A stretch of 64,000 nt of DNA from Myxocyprinus asiaticus (taxonomy: Eukaryota; Chordata; Actinopteri; Cypriniformes; Catostomidae), in assembly GCF_019703515.2 (NCBI RefSeq), contig NC_059365.1:34739501-34803500 (forward strand), given 5' to 3'. Positions 32,700 through 44,735 of the stretch are shown piece after piece; the stretch's first letter is position 1; each line of letters begins with the position of its first letter. A program made the translations under genes and the position numbers. The notes beneath the pieces were generated by a model that saw only the letters and a program-made list of their open reading frames with translations, did not search any database and was not told the DNA's origin.

Positions 32700-33755
32700 T
32701 GATGTCCCTAGACTCAGCATGGCCACGACGTGGTGTGGCACCCCGAGCTCTGCCCCGCCGCAAGGCTCCACTTGCCGGTACGTCCGACGACATTGTCCCC
32801 TTGGTCCCCCTTGCATGGAACTTGGATGCGTGGCTTGCGCTTTCCAATCCATCGCAATGGCTGGTCCGGACCGTCCGACTCAGCTACGCCATTCAAATCG
32901 CCAGGCGCCTGCCCAGGTTCAGCGGTATCCACTTCACCATGGTGTAGGACAAAAACGCTGCTACCTTGCGCACGGAGATCGCCACCCTCCTATGGAAGGG
33001 TGCGATAGAACCTGTCCCTCCAGCCGAGATAAAGAAGGGGTTTTACAGCCCCTACTTCATTGTACCAAAAAAGGCAGTGGGTTGCGACAAATCTTGGACC
33101 TGCGAGTACTGAACCGGGCTTTACACAGACTCCCATTCAAGATGCTGACGCAAAAACGCATACTGGTGAGCGTCCGGCATAAAGATTGGTTCGTGGCGGT
33201 AGACCTGAAGGACGCATACTTCCACGTCTCGATTCTACCTCAACACAGACCCTTCTTGTGGTTTGCATTCGAGGGTCAGGCTTATCAGTACAAGGTCGTC
33301 TCTTTCGGCCTGTCCTTGTCTCCTCGCGTCTTCACGAAGGTCGCAAAGGCAGTGCTTTCCCCATTAATAGAAGTGGGCATTCACGTTCTCAAGTCATCTC
33401 AATGACTGGCTAATCCTAGCTCACTCTCGGGACATGTTATGTGCACACAGGGACTTGGTGCTCTCACACCTCAGCCGACTAGGGCTTCGGGTCAACTGGG
33501 AAAAGAGCAAGCTGCTCCCGGTTCAGAGCATCTCTTTCCTCGGTTTGGAGTTGGACTCAGTCTCCTTGACGGCACACCTTACGAACGAGCGCGCCCAGTC
33601 AGTGCTGGCCTGTTTGAAGGCATTCAAACAGAAAACAGCGGTTCCACTGAAACTTTTTCAGAGGCTCCTAGGGCATATGGCATCCTCAGCGGCAGCCACC
33701 CCGCTCGGGTTGATGCATATGAGACCGTTTCAGCACTGGCTTCAGATTTGAGTCC
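32700..33755 (+). pseudogene. DIRS reverse transcriptase (copy B)
   Basis: The N-terminal part (WLALSNPSQWLVRTVRLSYA) lies in one frame to a stop at 32945. The fingers and palm follow with RQILDLRVLNRALHRLPFKM, AVDLKDAYFHVSI (motif A) and SFGLSLSPRVFTKV (motif B) in another. After a shift at about 33390 the active-site box reads HLNDWLILAHSRD where LDD is usual, then SISFLGLELDSVSL. It copies the element RNA. The Asp to Asn change at 33401-33403 would be expected to abolish polymerisation. Confidence 0.8.
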
Positions 33756-33839
33756 CGAGATGGGCATGGCGCCGCGGGATGTCATCACACCGGTCTATCA
33801 CCGTCTTTTCAGCCCTTGGACCGACCTCTCGTTTCTTCT

Positions 33840-34130
33840 GGCAGATGTTCCCCTAGAACTTGTCTCCAGGTGCATCGTGGTCACATCAGACACCTCCAAA
33901 ATGGGCTGGGGCGCTGTTTGCAATGGGCTTTCAGCCGCCGGCTTGTGGACGGGCCCGCGACTGCATTGGCACATCAACTGCCTTGAGTTGTTGGCAATTC
34001 TGCTCGCACTGCGGAGGTTTCGGCCATTGATCCAGGGCAAGCACGTGTTACTTCGGACAGACAATACAGCAACGGTAGCATATGTCAACCGCCAAGGCGG
34101 TCTGCGCTCTCGTTGTGTCACAACTTGCCT
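33840..34130 (+). pseudogene. DIRS RNase H domain (copy B)
   Basis: The peptide VTSDTSKMGWGAVCNG, then WHINCLELLAILLALRRF, then LLRTDNTATVAYVNRQGG shows the Asp, Glu and Asp positions all kept, in one frame. It degrades RNA in hybrid form during cDNA synthesis. It is preceded by a frame change after the RT thumb (about 33750). Confidence 0.8.
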
Positions 34131-34479
34131 GCCATCACCTCCTCTGGAGCCAGCAGCACTTCAAGTCTCTGCGAGCCACTCACATCCCGGGCAACCTCAA
34201 CACTACAGCGGACACGACCTTGCACAGACTCTGTGCAAGGTCAGGGAGGACGAGGAGCAGGTTGTCCTGGTAGCACCCTACTGGCCCACCCAGACGTGGT
34301 TCTCGGACCTCACGCTCCTTGCGACAGCCCCCCACCCTGGTGAATTCCCCTGAGGAAGGACCATCTTTCTCAGGGATGGGGCACCATCTGGTACCCGTGA
34401 CCAGACCTCTGGAATCTCCATGTCTGGCCCCTGGATGGAACGCAGAAGACCTAAGCGGTCTACCACCCGCAGTGGTAGA

Positions 34480-35455
34480 CACGATCACTCAGGCTAGGGC
34501 CCCTCTACGAGGCACTTGTATGCCTTTAAGTGGCATCTGTTCGCTAAGTGGTGTTCTTCCCGACGGGAAGACCCCCAGAGATGCACAGTCGGATCAGTGC
34601 TTTCCTTCCTGCAGGAGAGGTTGGAAGAGCAGCTGTCCCCTTCCACCTTGAAGGTGTACGTTGCCGCCATAGCAGCACACCACGACACAGTCGATGGTAA
34701 GTCCTTAGGGAAGCACGACCTGATCATCAGGTTCCTAAGAGGCGCCAGGAGGCTGAATCCCTCCAGACTGTGCCTTGTTCCTTCATGGGACCTCTCTGTA
34801 GTTCTTCAGGGTCTACAGAGAGCCCCCTTTGAGCCTTTGCTGTCAGCTGATCTTAAGGCATTCTCCTTGAAGACTGCCTTCCTGACTGCGCTCACTTCCA
34901 TCAAGAGGGTAGGAGACCTATAAGCGTTCTCTATCAGCGAAACGTGCCTGGAGTTCGGTCCGGGCTACTCTTACGTGATCCTGAGACCCCGACCGGGCTA
35001 TGTGCCCAAGGTTCCCATGACCCCTTTTAGGGATCAGGTGGTGAACCTGCGAGCGCTGCCCCAGAAGGAGGCAGACCCAGCCCTGTCATTGCTGTGTCCG
35101 GTGCGCGCTTTACGAATCCATTTGGATCACACACAGAGCTTTAGGATCTCTGAGCTGCTTTGTCTGCTTTGGTGCACAGCGGAAAGGAAGCGCTGTCTCC
35201 AAGCAGAGGATCGCCCACTGGCTCATTGACACCATAGCTATGGCATATCATGCCCAGGACATGCCACCCCCGGTAGGGCTACGAGCACATTCTACCAGGG
35301 GTGTAGTGGCCTCCTGGGCCCTGGCCAGGGGTGCCTCTCTAACAGACATTTGCAGAGCAGCAGGCTGGGCAACACCCAACACCTTTGCAAGGTTCTACAA
35401 CCTCCGGGTGGAACCGGTTTCATCCCAGATAGTGGCACTCAATACAAGCGGATAA
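34480..35455 (+). pseudogene. DIRS tyrosine recombinase (copy B)
   Basis: The core-binding domain (YAFKWHLFAKWC ... LKVYVAAIAAHHDTVDG) is followed by the catalytic domain. Catalytic candidates are Arg in SIKRVGDL (34905-34920), His and Arg in LRAHSTRGVVASWA (about 35280) and Tyr in NTFARFYNLRV (about 35395), so the R-H-R-Y set is present. Stops at 34921 and 35228, with frame changes at about 35190, prevent one continuous product. It would insert the circular cDNA without a target duplication. Confidence 0.85.
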
Positions 35456-36235
35456 GCCCGGGATAGCCAGCCGAGTGTATCGCTTGCACATAGCGCCTTC
35501 CACCTCTTCTGAGCTGAAGATGTGCACCATTAATTCCCAGTAGTGTTCACAAACTATGTTCCCTGGTTGACTTCCTCCGAGCCCTGTGGCAGTCGAGTTT
35601 TCGGAGAGACTCACTGCCGGCCCAGTACACGTGCTAACTAAGAGCCCTGTTCTGGGGTAGGTGCTCCGCATGTGGCGGTTCCCTGTAAGGTAACCCCATG
35701 CGATATATATCTTCCACTAATTAGTTTCCCTGTTGGCAAACTGCCTCTTCCTTTGGCAGAGCCCCCTCTGCCACAGTCTCCATGTTGTAGTAACTCCTCC
35801 CCCGTTGGGTAGGATCTACCATGAGACTCTCCACATGGTTGGAAAGACCATGTGATGTATTCTTCCACTTAAATATCCCCCCCTCTCTTGGGGCGAGGTG
35901 TGGTCTCCGCGGTGTCCTCCCCTTGGGAGGGACACCCCCCGACTACACCTGGCGGCCCAGTCAGATAATCCCCCTTCTTTTTTAGGGAGTGGAAAAAAAG
36001 AAGGGAAAAAGAGGCCATGACTGGGTTAGCCTGTTAGTCTTTTGGGTAATCGACTTGTCCCCAAAGGGCCATTCGGCACTCATAACTATGTTGGGGGAGG
36101 TTACGTGTCAGCCTGGTGCACTGGCTACAAGGCACACAGTGGTCTGCCTGTCACACACCGCCAGTTCACTTAACACAGTTCAGCCAGTTGTGGCGTTTCT
36201 TATAGGGACCCCTAGTGTCACTAAATCGACACAAC
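35456..36235 (+). other. DIRS copy B 3' untranslated region
   Basis: Between the recombinase and the complementary region. No coding motif; C/T-rich around 35870-35970. Confidence 0.6.
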
Positions 36236-36320
36236 GTCGAGTGAGTGACAGATAGGGAACGTCCTGGTTACTTGCGTAACCTCCGTTCCCTGATGGAGGG
36301 AACGAGACATTGTGTCCCTC
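36236..36320 (+). repeat. DIRS internal complementary region (copy B)
   Basis: The sequence cgtcctggttacttgcgtaa, then cctccgttccctgatggagg, is the inverted form of the outer right end at 36540-36590 (aggttacacaattaaccagg). The left part (cactaaatcgacacaacgtc) repeats the outermost terminal sequence. It is thought to serve as a bridge when the linear cDNA is circularised. Confidence 0.8.
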
Positions 36321-36382
36321 CTGCCACAATGCTGAACTACCCGCTGAAATGGCCGGACCTTGTCTCAGCTCCTCAGCATAAA

Positions 36383-36591
36383 ACCTGAATGAGTGGTTGC
36401 ATACCAGCTCCTTTTATACCCGTATGTCCGGGGGAGTGGCTTGCAAATACCACTCGCCAATTTTCATTGGCCTTTTATCAAAGACCAGAGGTGTTTGGGG
36501 CTCCCAAGAGTGACCCCTAGTGTCACTACATTGACACAACGTCTCATTCCCTACATCAGGGAATGGAGGTTACACAATTAACCAGGACGTT
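36383..36591 (+). repeat. DIRS copy B 3' inverted terminal repeat
   Basis: Inverted relative to 31647-31745 and the same as 60542-60726 in copy C. It ends accaggacgtt, and Gypsy-derived sequence resumes near 36593. Confidence 0.85.
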
Positions 36592-36592
36592 T

Positions 36593-37039
36593 CCTATTAC
36601 GGAGATGAGGGTAAACAGAGATATGCCCCAAGAGAGAAGTGTACATAGCCCTGACCTCAGCAGTGAGGAGGATCTGGATTTTTCTTGTAGTGAAACCTTC
36701 ATATCCACATAATGAAATCGGACAGCAAGGCTCTATTGTGCTACCTTTAGTCCAGAGACAATCACCAGAACAGCCTGTTCCTGTAAGTCCCGACCTTGGT
36801 GGATCTTTAGAGGACATCAGCTCTGTGGGCAAAAAGGATCACGTCCAAGTACCAGGTGGAGACACAGTTACATGACGGACCACATGGACAACAGCAGGTC
36901 GACATCCTATTCTTTTCACCTCTCTAGGACTGTAGCAAGAAGGATAGAGGGTGGGGAGGGGACTGCAATTTACCCTAATATTAGCTCTTTGAATGCTCTC
37001 TTTAGGCCCTGGAATTGATTCTCATTTACAGGGGGTGAA
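36593..37039 (+). pseudogene. Gypsy pol 3' tail and polypurine tract
   Basis: Open frames (about 36639-36875) encode a Pro/Gln/Ser-rich tail, including VVKPSYPHNEIGQQGSIVLP, typical in composition of the region after integrase in fish Gypsy elements. I cannot recognise a chromodomain. The integrase C-terminal domain seems shortened, so some sequence was probably lost with the DIRS insertion. The purine tract at 37030-37039 primes the second strand. Confidence 0.5.
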
Positions 37040-38271
37040 TGTGGTAAATGTGAAATGAGGTCAGGAAGTTGGCGTCAGCAAACGTGACTTTAGGTCAGCC
37101 GTCTATATAGTGTGACGTAATTTAGAGGGCGACTAGCCAATTGATCAAGTTAGAACCGCGTTTCAACAGCGCAGGGGAATGAAAATGTGGTAAGTTTGAA
37201 TGTTTTATGCTGAAAGCGTTTCCTCGATCATGAGATTATGGGTGGTGTTTTAAAGACTTTAAAGACAAGATAAATGTGTTTTAATTAATTGTTTGCAGAA
37301 GCACCATTGTTTGAAGCTGTCGGTACTTGAGTCTGACATTTTGTGGAGACGCTAATTGTTTACAGAAACAGCCTTGTTGGCCATTGCTGGGATACTTGAT
37401 TCTAAATGAATCGATGCAGGTATAGAGTCTTACATGACATGAGATATATGTTTGAAATTATTGTGATTTTTGTATTTTGACTTGTTGCTTCTGTATAACA
37501 GTAAAGTGGTGTGAGATCGCGTTTTCAAGGACACAATTTTGCAAGCCTCATCCATGGTTCAGGTATGAATATTCTTGCAAATAGTAAATGTTTGTAAGTA
37601 ATTTGATCTCATGATTGTTTTTATTAATTTGTAGGGGAGTTTGTCAGCCACTGTTTTTCTTTTGCCTCCATATTAATTCAATGATCCTGTGTTTATTTTT
37701 TGGTTGATTATACTAAGCGCCCAGCGGGCGCGTTGTGAGACACGGGGAAGAGATTTTGTGTTTTGTTTATTTTCTCTTATATTGTATTTTTTCTTTTGTG
37801 TATTTTTGAAATGTATTTTTTTGTTTTTGTTTATCGTTGTGACTAACACGTTTGTACTCTTGGGGTTCTTTTTAGTGCAATATCTTTGGGCAGTGTGCAA
37901 TAATTCCCATAACGATTATCACAGTAGTGTGCTGGTTGCAGTGTATCACGTTTAAGGTGATTGATTAATTTCTCATGTGACTACTTGTTTATGTGTGAAA
38001 TATTGTGTGTATTGGGTTTAAACATTTATACCTTTTTTATTTGTCCTGTTTGGAGTAAAAATATTAGTATTTATACATGTATACTGATGTGTAACAAGAA
38101 GAAATAAAGTGTTACCTATTTTACACCAGCACCCACTTTTGTCCTCTAATTAGGATATAGAGTAATTCCTTTATTGGTCTACAGCACATCTAGATATTAT
38201 TTCAGTTGTTTGGTAGTCCAACTATATACTGGTAAATGGTTAGGGGTGTTAAAGGCACCCGGAAGGCCACA
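37040..38271 (+). repeat. 3' LTR of the Ty3/Gypsy element
   Basis: About 1.23 kb, beginning tgtggtaaatgtgaaatgag and ending ggaaggccaca, with aataaa at 38103-38108. It lacks the L2 insertion seen in the 5' LTR. Compared with the 5' copy it also lacks the short tgaattgaccagtact segment and carries small indels (for example aagacaagataaatgtg near 37261). Confidence 0.9.
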
Positions 38272-38400
38272 TTTATAATGTTTTTTTTTTTCTCTCTCTC
38301 TCTCTCTTTGGACCTACACAGTATGAACTGTTTTTGTACGGAAAAGAGCAGCGTTAGGATTCTTGAAGAAAAGATTGTGTTAAGATTCTACTGGGAGGAA
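38272..38400 (+). repeat. Short interspersed repeat, right half
   Basis: Continues the repeat broken at 23706, here with a T run, a CT run at 38290-38310 and ctttggacctacacagtatg. The right end is not sharp. Confidence 0.5.
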
Positions 38401-40149
38401 AAAAGAATGAGGGACAATTTGAGAGCAGTAAATAATTTTGTGTATTTTCTTTTTGCTAGCCAGCTGACACAGTCATGTCATTTTACCGATACACCAATGA
38501 TGAAAAGAAATTCAAATTACATTCATCTTTTCTTTGAGGCAGCACAAAAAAAGAAAGAAAAGATGACTGAAACAGGCAAATTGTTAGCAATGCAGATACA
38601 GTGTTTGTCTTGTACTCTGTGAAATACATGTATCTTTTAAAACCAAAAATTATAAAATTTTGGGCCTTTATTGCATTTCAAGCCTTTATTCAGAAAATTA
38701 TTGCATTCAGCACCTTTACTATATTGAAGGACCAAAGAGGACCATTATATTTGTTAACTCAACACCCGTGACCACCCACCCCCAAAATGGTTTGGTCCCC
38801 CACAATGTTCAAGACATGGTTATGGCCTTGATCTTCTCGCTCTTCTTTATACCACATTTCAAAACCATTAAAACATATCTATTAAAAGCACAGACAGCAA
38901 AGCAGAAATATAAAGCACGTAAGATGTAAATCATGACAAATGACAACTGCAAACTAGGCTTAGCAAGAAATGCTGTTTTCCAAAGGTACAATGATGTTGC
39001 AGACTGAAAAAAAAAAAAAAGAAAAAAAAAGTTTCATACACAACGAAAGCATACTGTAACTTTCAGAACTCAAAACTTCCCAGTCCAAAAAGACCAGTTA
39101 TTAAAATTAAGCTAAACAAATGGCTCATTCAAAAATTGTCAATGACACCTATTCTGTATTCAGAAAAAATGTTTGCCCAATCGAGTTTAGGTAATAAAGA
39201 AGATGTAGGACACATACTATATACTAAACATAAAAAAGAACTAAGAGACAAATGTGGGAAATTTTAAAGGATCCCAACATTAGGAAACTGGGTAAAGTTT
39301 ATTTTTAAACAAGGTCCCCAAAAGTTTCAATCCAACCTTAAAAGTTTGTGCAGCACATTTCAGCGTGAATTGTTTTGTGACAGTCCTGTCCAGGCAGCAC
39401 AACGTATATTGGACCTGACAGTAAACCTCCAGCTTGTCAATAAATGCAGCAAAGCAGGTCATGAAAAACTAAATTATGATTATTTTTGGTGATTAACATT
39501 AACAGTTGAGCTCAAGGCACAAAATAAAATAACAAGAAAAAGTTAGATATGAACCTTTCAAGACATACCATTGTAAAATGACCTTAAACTACTAGCAATT
39601 TCACTAAACCTCAGCATGGCTGCACCTGCCCATTAAAACATCCTCAACACACAGCAGAATGTTCATATTGCCATAATATTCTTTCCTTTTTCGTATTACT
39701 TAATTTGTAGCTTTCTCTGCCTTCTGACGTGATCAACACACCACCATGCAATATGAATGTTGTTGCAAGTCATTTTCATAAGAAAGTTACTGCCAAGAAA
39801 ACAAATGTAAATGTGTTTCTATTCACATGCTAACAATAGACCTAGTTCTCGTTGAGCCTTCCAGCCATTTTTCATGTTCAAAACAATAATTCTAAGCTGG
39901 TATCACTTTGAAAGCACAGCTTTTTTCTCTGTGTCTGTCGCTGTATTCAGAGTGAGCCTTTAATGTCCAAAGCCTGTCTTGTTTTTTAACTCATCTCAGT
40001 GTTTGCTAGCAACAGGTTTCACGTGTTCGCACAATGCTAGTTGTATATCTAGCTAATAGCGAATCAAGTGCACAGATTTATGATTCTTCTATGCTTTTCA
40101 CAGTACGCCTAACCCTAATTTTACATTCTCAGCTGTGAAAGGTTTTGTT
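38401..40149. other. Non-coding stretch
   Basis: No gene recognised. A-rich run at 39008-39030. Short frames near 39100-39470 show no known motif; they could be untranslated sequence of a neighbouring gene, but this is unsupported. Confidence 0.4.
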
Positions 40150-41220
40150 GTCGTCTTTGACCGCTTGATACATATCTTGGTCTGCTTTTAAAAAATGTGG
40201 TGACAAGTTACAACTCTGAAGAGAAGAAGCTATTCTTTGTCATTCAGCTGCTGCCTCTTGCTGTTTTGAGCACAAACACACCATGGATGTGTCCTTTTGC
40301 CCATCTGCACTATTTTTAATTGTTGGTGTATGAAAACGTGCACTGGATAGACGTTGTTGACTGTTTAGATGCGTTTGCGGAGATGTGCATTTGATGCAGG
40401 TTGATACTGGAAACGGATCTGGATGTATGTATTTCAGCATGGATTGCATGTTTTTTTCGGCTCATATAAATGTGAATTGCTTGTAAACCAGTCATAAAAT
40501 GATTCAAGCTTTGCAAAGGAACTGTTATTGAAGGATGGTGCAGTTAAAAAACACTTGAACCCGATCAAAAATGCAAGTAAACCATTTTATTTATGAATAT
40601 TTCAAATGTCGATAGTTTATGGTGATGACATCCTGTTTACACTGGGCATGTCCGTTGATGCATCTCAAGGGCTTGAGGCTCTTTTTTAAACCATTTATTT
40701 GTGTTGTCGGCAGTAGTAGCGGCAGCACATGCCACTTCCATGATAGACAGCATCATTGATTATAATGGTTCTATTGCTTTTGACGCGACACAACTCTCGC
40801 GTCCGGTGTAGTCAGGGTGTAAGTGTTTACAGTTGTGCTTAAGATGAAAAGTTTAATATATTTGGATGCAATGTTTTGGATGTGCGTTGTGTGTAAACCC
40901 TGAAATTTAGTTTTATAATGTTATGGAGTTTGTTCATTCTCTTCAGACTGAGTTTAAAAAATGGCCGAATTTGCGGGGCTATACTCTGTTACCCAGTCAG
41001 AACAGTGGGCGTTTAAGGAGGCGCTTATGCCAAAACTGAGCGTTTCAGACAGAGGGTCAGAGACAGGGTAGAAAATGAACATATATTACTCAATTATGAA
41101 TGTTTTAATGCAAAAAAAAAAAAAAAAAAACATTAACATTATCAGTGGACCTCAGGGAAGATAATAAAACTACATGTTGTTTTTTTTTTTTTTTTTTTTT
41201 TTAATTCATGACCCCTTTAA
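40150..41220. mobile_element. Non-autonomous DNA element, copy 2
   Basis: Shares ggtgacaagttacaactctg, ttttgagcacaaacac, tattgaaggatggtgcagtt and tatttggatgcaatgttttg with copy 1 at 19918-21600, in the same order and orientation. It ends attcatgacccctttaag, the inverted form of the start of copy 1. T runs at 41180-41202 precede the end. It has no solo LTR at the site where copy 1 does. Confidence 0.65.
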
Positions 41221-42949
41221 GTCTTAAACATAACCATTCAATAATGTTCTGATACGTTTTTATTGGGTTTATACACAAAAAACCTCCATGTAGCATTCCA
41301 ATTTTTTTTTTTTTTTTTTTTTTTGGTTAGGTTGTCACAAAAAAACCCTCCCTGCAAAAACATAAAACCAAACCTATGTGTCCTTGAACATTAGGAATTT
41401 GTTCACAAAATAACCAAATGGAAACCATTCACACTAAGATCTGTGAATTGAAGCTCTGTCATTGTGAATACACAGCCAGCCTTTAGTGAAATCTTCTGGG
41501 ACTTTCCACAGGTTTACATCTGCGCTCCCAAGATACCATGTAGAATAATATGACATTTGGCGTTCCTGTGGGCTGAAACGTTTTTGACATACATCTGTTG
41601 CCAACATGTTGATAATGTAATATTCTAAAAAAATATATTCTATTTTGATTTGGGCAGAGGAGATTAGATTCAGAGTGAATAATTCCGAAACATGTTTTAC
41701 ACCAGAAGCTCCTGCTGAAAGCGTTCCCTGACATTTGTTTCAACTCTTTTTGCACATTTCCTGTCTATTAAAACATGGCATTTGTGTTGCTAAGCGGTGC
41801 AGAGTCATGCTGTCACTCGGCATACAAATCCAAGCTGTCTTTCAAATGGATGGGCCGAGACATTCAACCGTATGAGCCAAAGTACGAACACAATTATTCT
41901 TTGTGGTCTCGAACTCATGCTGAGACAAAACACAACAGGGATCCCTTAGAGGACGGTCACAAGAAAAAAATATTTGAATGAATGCAAAAGCAAGCACTCT
42001 CCACTTTCTCGATCTTAGTCTGGCAGGGGAGTTAGAGTGCTGTGAACATGAAGGGGGGTGTGAAGCAAACCTTTTTTTTTTTTTCATCTTCTACAAGGGA
42101 AGCAAACACTGTGTGTATGCCTTCGAAAGAGGGGTCAGATATCAGAGAAGAACCCTTTCATTTCAATAACCTTGTATCTTATGGCAGACCTTAAAAAATA
42201 AAGGAAATTACTTAATTTAAAAGTGAAGTTCAGTAGGGGAAAGCTGTGTGTTCTGTGACAAAATATGTACAGAGCTTCTAAATATTCAGTGAAGAAAAAT
42301 GATGTGTAATAGCCTTGGACAGGTTTGAAGGCATGACTGACATTTAAATTGTCCATATATAACCAGAAACTTCTAGACGTGCCTTGAGATTCTGTTTCCC
42401 CCATAATAAAGTCAATTGGCAGTAGAGCAAGGCATTATTGATCAGCTATTGCCTAGTAAATGCGTTTTCTTGAGAATAAGAGGTAAGGTCTTAACGGCAT
42501 GCATTATACATAAATATGATGATTCTGCTCATAAGCAATAAAAATCACCATTGATGATCACATAAACTGCAGATACTCCAACGCAACAGCTCCAGGGCTC
42601 TCCATTTATATTACAGCTGCTGGAATTATTGGTCCAGATAAAAATATCACCAGGTCTTTCTTGTTAATATGTGTTTTCTTTGTTTTCCAAGTCAAGAGTG
42701 ATGCACACAGATGGAAAATATATAGGCTAGTTTGTTTTGTTTTTGTTGTTTCTGTCAAGAAAATTACAATCATTTTCATGCTGTGGTTCCCTTTGATAAC
42801 ATTGTGCATAAGAATGGCCAGTGCAGGAAGATTAAACCATCATTAGTGTCCCTTCAGAAACTCATTAGCTTACTCTGAGAGTTTAGGTTGATGGTTCTAT
42901 ACGTGAAGTTCTCTGTATCTAGAGTCGTAGCTAACACAGACATCCCTGC
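41221..42949. other. Non-coding stretch
   Basis: T runs near 41301 and 42071. No coding features or recognised repeats. Confidence 0.5.
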
Positions 42950-43170
42950 TGAACTAAACAACAGCTTAAACCAGCCTAAATTGGTTAGTTGGTCTCACAG
43001 TTAGTCTCTCAGCCTATTTTGCTGGTTTAAGAGAGGTTTGGGGTACTTGTCTGTTGGTCAGGCTGGTAGACCAGCTGGCCGACTAGCTAAAACAGCTCAA
43101 CACCAGGCTGGAAGACCAGCTAGACCCGATGAAGACCAGCTTGGCCAGCTTGATAAACCAGCTTAAACCA
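42950..43170. repeat. CCAGCT-type degenerate tandem repeat
   Basis: Irregular units of accagcctaaattggtt, ggctggtagaccagctgg, accaggctggaagaccagct and cagcttaaaccaac on both orientations. A common repeat style in cyprinid genomes. Confidence 0.7.
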
Positions 43171-43414
43171 ACTATATACTGTAAAAAGTGGTAACCTTCA
43201 ATTGTTACCTTAAGGAGCTGTTTCTGTCTGAGCTAGCCCTTAAAATTATTTTTGTTGGTGTAACCTAATACAGTGTTTCCCAACATTTTTGTTTTTCTTT
43301 ATTTTTTTATTTTATTATTTCTGAATAATTTGGGTTTTTGGGTTGATACATTTCAATAATAATGTCAATTTTGCTTAAATATTTTGCTTTGCTTACTTCT
43401 TGGTACATAAAAAT

Positions 43415-43680
43415 ATTCTCACTTAACACTTTATTAGGAACACTATGGTCCTAATAATGTGCATGACATGGCCTTCTGCTGTTGTAGCCCACCTCAAGGT
43501 TCAACATATTGTGCATTTTGAGATGTTATTCTGCTCACTATAAATTGTACAGAGTGGTTATCCGAGTTACTGTAGCCTTTCTATCAGCTCTAACCAGTCT
43601 GGCCATTCACCGTTGAGCTCTCTCATCGACAAGATGTTTCTGTCCACAGAACTGCTGGTCACTGGATGTTTTTTTTTTGT
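43415..43680 (-). mobile_element. Tc1/mariner-like transposase relic, 3' part
   Basis: Starts cacttt attaggaacac, the end type expected for this Tc1 family. The minus strand decodes, with frame changes, to the segment after the DNA-binding domain. It overlaps the 9545 fragment and follows the part seen at 12945. Confidence 0.55.
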
Positions 43681-43725
43681 TTTGGCAAAGAGTTTTACAT
43701 ATGTAGTCTCCTATACAAGGAAAAA

Positions 43726-43888
43726 TTAGACAGGGGTAAAATGAAAAGGGCTACCTTTATTTCAAGGTGTCTGCTATCACTTGAAATTATAAAAAAGAGT
43801 CCCAGGTTCGGGGTAAGTGGGTAAAATGAGACATCTGGGGGTAAGTTGACCAATTTAATTTTTCCAGTGAAACACTGAATACAATTCC

Positions 43889-43930
<42 letters not shown>

Positions 43931-44735
43931 CTGTAATTTCTAATCTATAATCTTAATTAATTATAATCTCCTTCTTTCCCCTTGTTTTCTTTAACACTAA
44001 GGATTGTTATTGCATGTAAATTATGGAATAATTTGGATCAATCTCTTAGCATAGACTACATTAAATACCTAAAGTCTGCCAGAAAAAAAGAAATAAAAAT
44101 AAACTCAATCCTTTAGGTCTTCTTTTAACTTCAAACATTATAAACCGAACAGTTATTGGAGCAAATTTGTTTTTATACAAACTTATAACTGGACTACAAT
44201 ATTGGTGAAAAAAAAAAAAAAAAAAATCACTCCTTTAGGTCCTCTTTTAATTGTAAACATAATAAACAGAAAAGTTAGTTATTAAAACACATTTTTTTTT
44301 TCAGTAAAAACCAGTGGCTCAACTTTCCCCAGACTGTTTGGTTAATTTTCCCTAAAAGTGATTATTGCTTCAGGGCTAATATTGTGCTAATCAAATCATG
44401 GGTATTTATACACTGGATATACACCATTATGCATGATATGTCATTTTGTACCTGAATAAATTTGCTTTGGCACAAGAATCAGTAAACCTCAAATGTAAAA
44501 AAAAAAAAAAAAAAAAAAAAGAGTCTTTGGCCAGAAAAAAAATAATTTTTTTTGCATGAAAAACATACTTACCTCTTTTCCCATGTGCTTCTCCTGTTCA
44601 CAGCAAGACATAAATTATGGATACTTCCTCCTTACAAGGTCACATGACAAAAAATATGTACAGTTGCCTAGATACACGGGGTGGCTCAATTTACCCACCA
44701 GCACATCTTAACCCACTCTCCCCTACTTTAAATAT
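43726..44735. repeat. Possible DNA element with ggggtaa / ttaccc ends
   Basis: The left side holds gacaggggtaaaatg and cgggg taagtgggtaaaatg; the right side holds tcaatttacccaccagc and cactctcccctactttaa, inverted in sense. Such sequences mark a fish repeat with ends of this kind. AT microsatellite, A runs and T runs fill the middle. Boundaries are uncertain. Confidence 0.3.
43891..43928. repeat. AT dinucleotide microsatellite
   Basis: About 18 uninterrupted at units. Confidence 0.95.

Larger units (their letters stand above)
31647..36591 (+). mobile_element. DIRS-type retrotransposon (copy B), nearly complete, inside Gypsy pol
   Basis: In order: 5' inverted terminal repeat, Gag-like protein, RT, RNase H, tyrosine recombinase, a 3' region, an internal complementary region (36236-36320) and the 3' terminal repeat. 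No DDE integrase or protease is present, as known for DIRS. The left repeat lacks its outer 190 bp or so compared with copy C, while the right one is complete. All three proteins carry stops or shifts. No target duplication is seen, consistent with recombinase-mediated insertion. Confidence 0.9.
23707..38271 (+). mobile_element. Ty3/Gypsy LTR retrotransposon with three later insertions
   Basis: LTRs at 23707-26363 and 37040-38271 surround a tRNA-Ser primer site, gag, protease, RT, RNase H and integrase in the Ty3/Gypsy order and a purine-rich agggggtgaa at 37030-37039. Without the L2, SINE and DIRS insertions it would be about 7.8 kb. All genes carry stops or frameshifts. The host repeat resumes at both ends, so boundaries are known to within a few bases, but I could not define a perfect target duplication. 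Confidence 0.88.

Noticed and set aside
23700..38280. A target duplication for the Gypsy element
   Set aside because: The flanks (actta before, tttat after) are similar but not identical, so I do not claim one.
39280..39462. 60-codon Cys-containing frame on the minus strand
   Set aside because: Short, no motif recognised and no splice signals.
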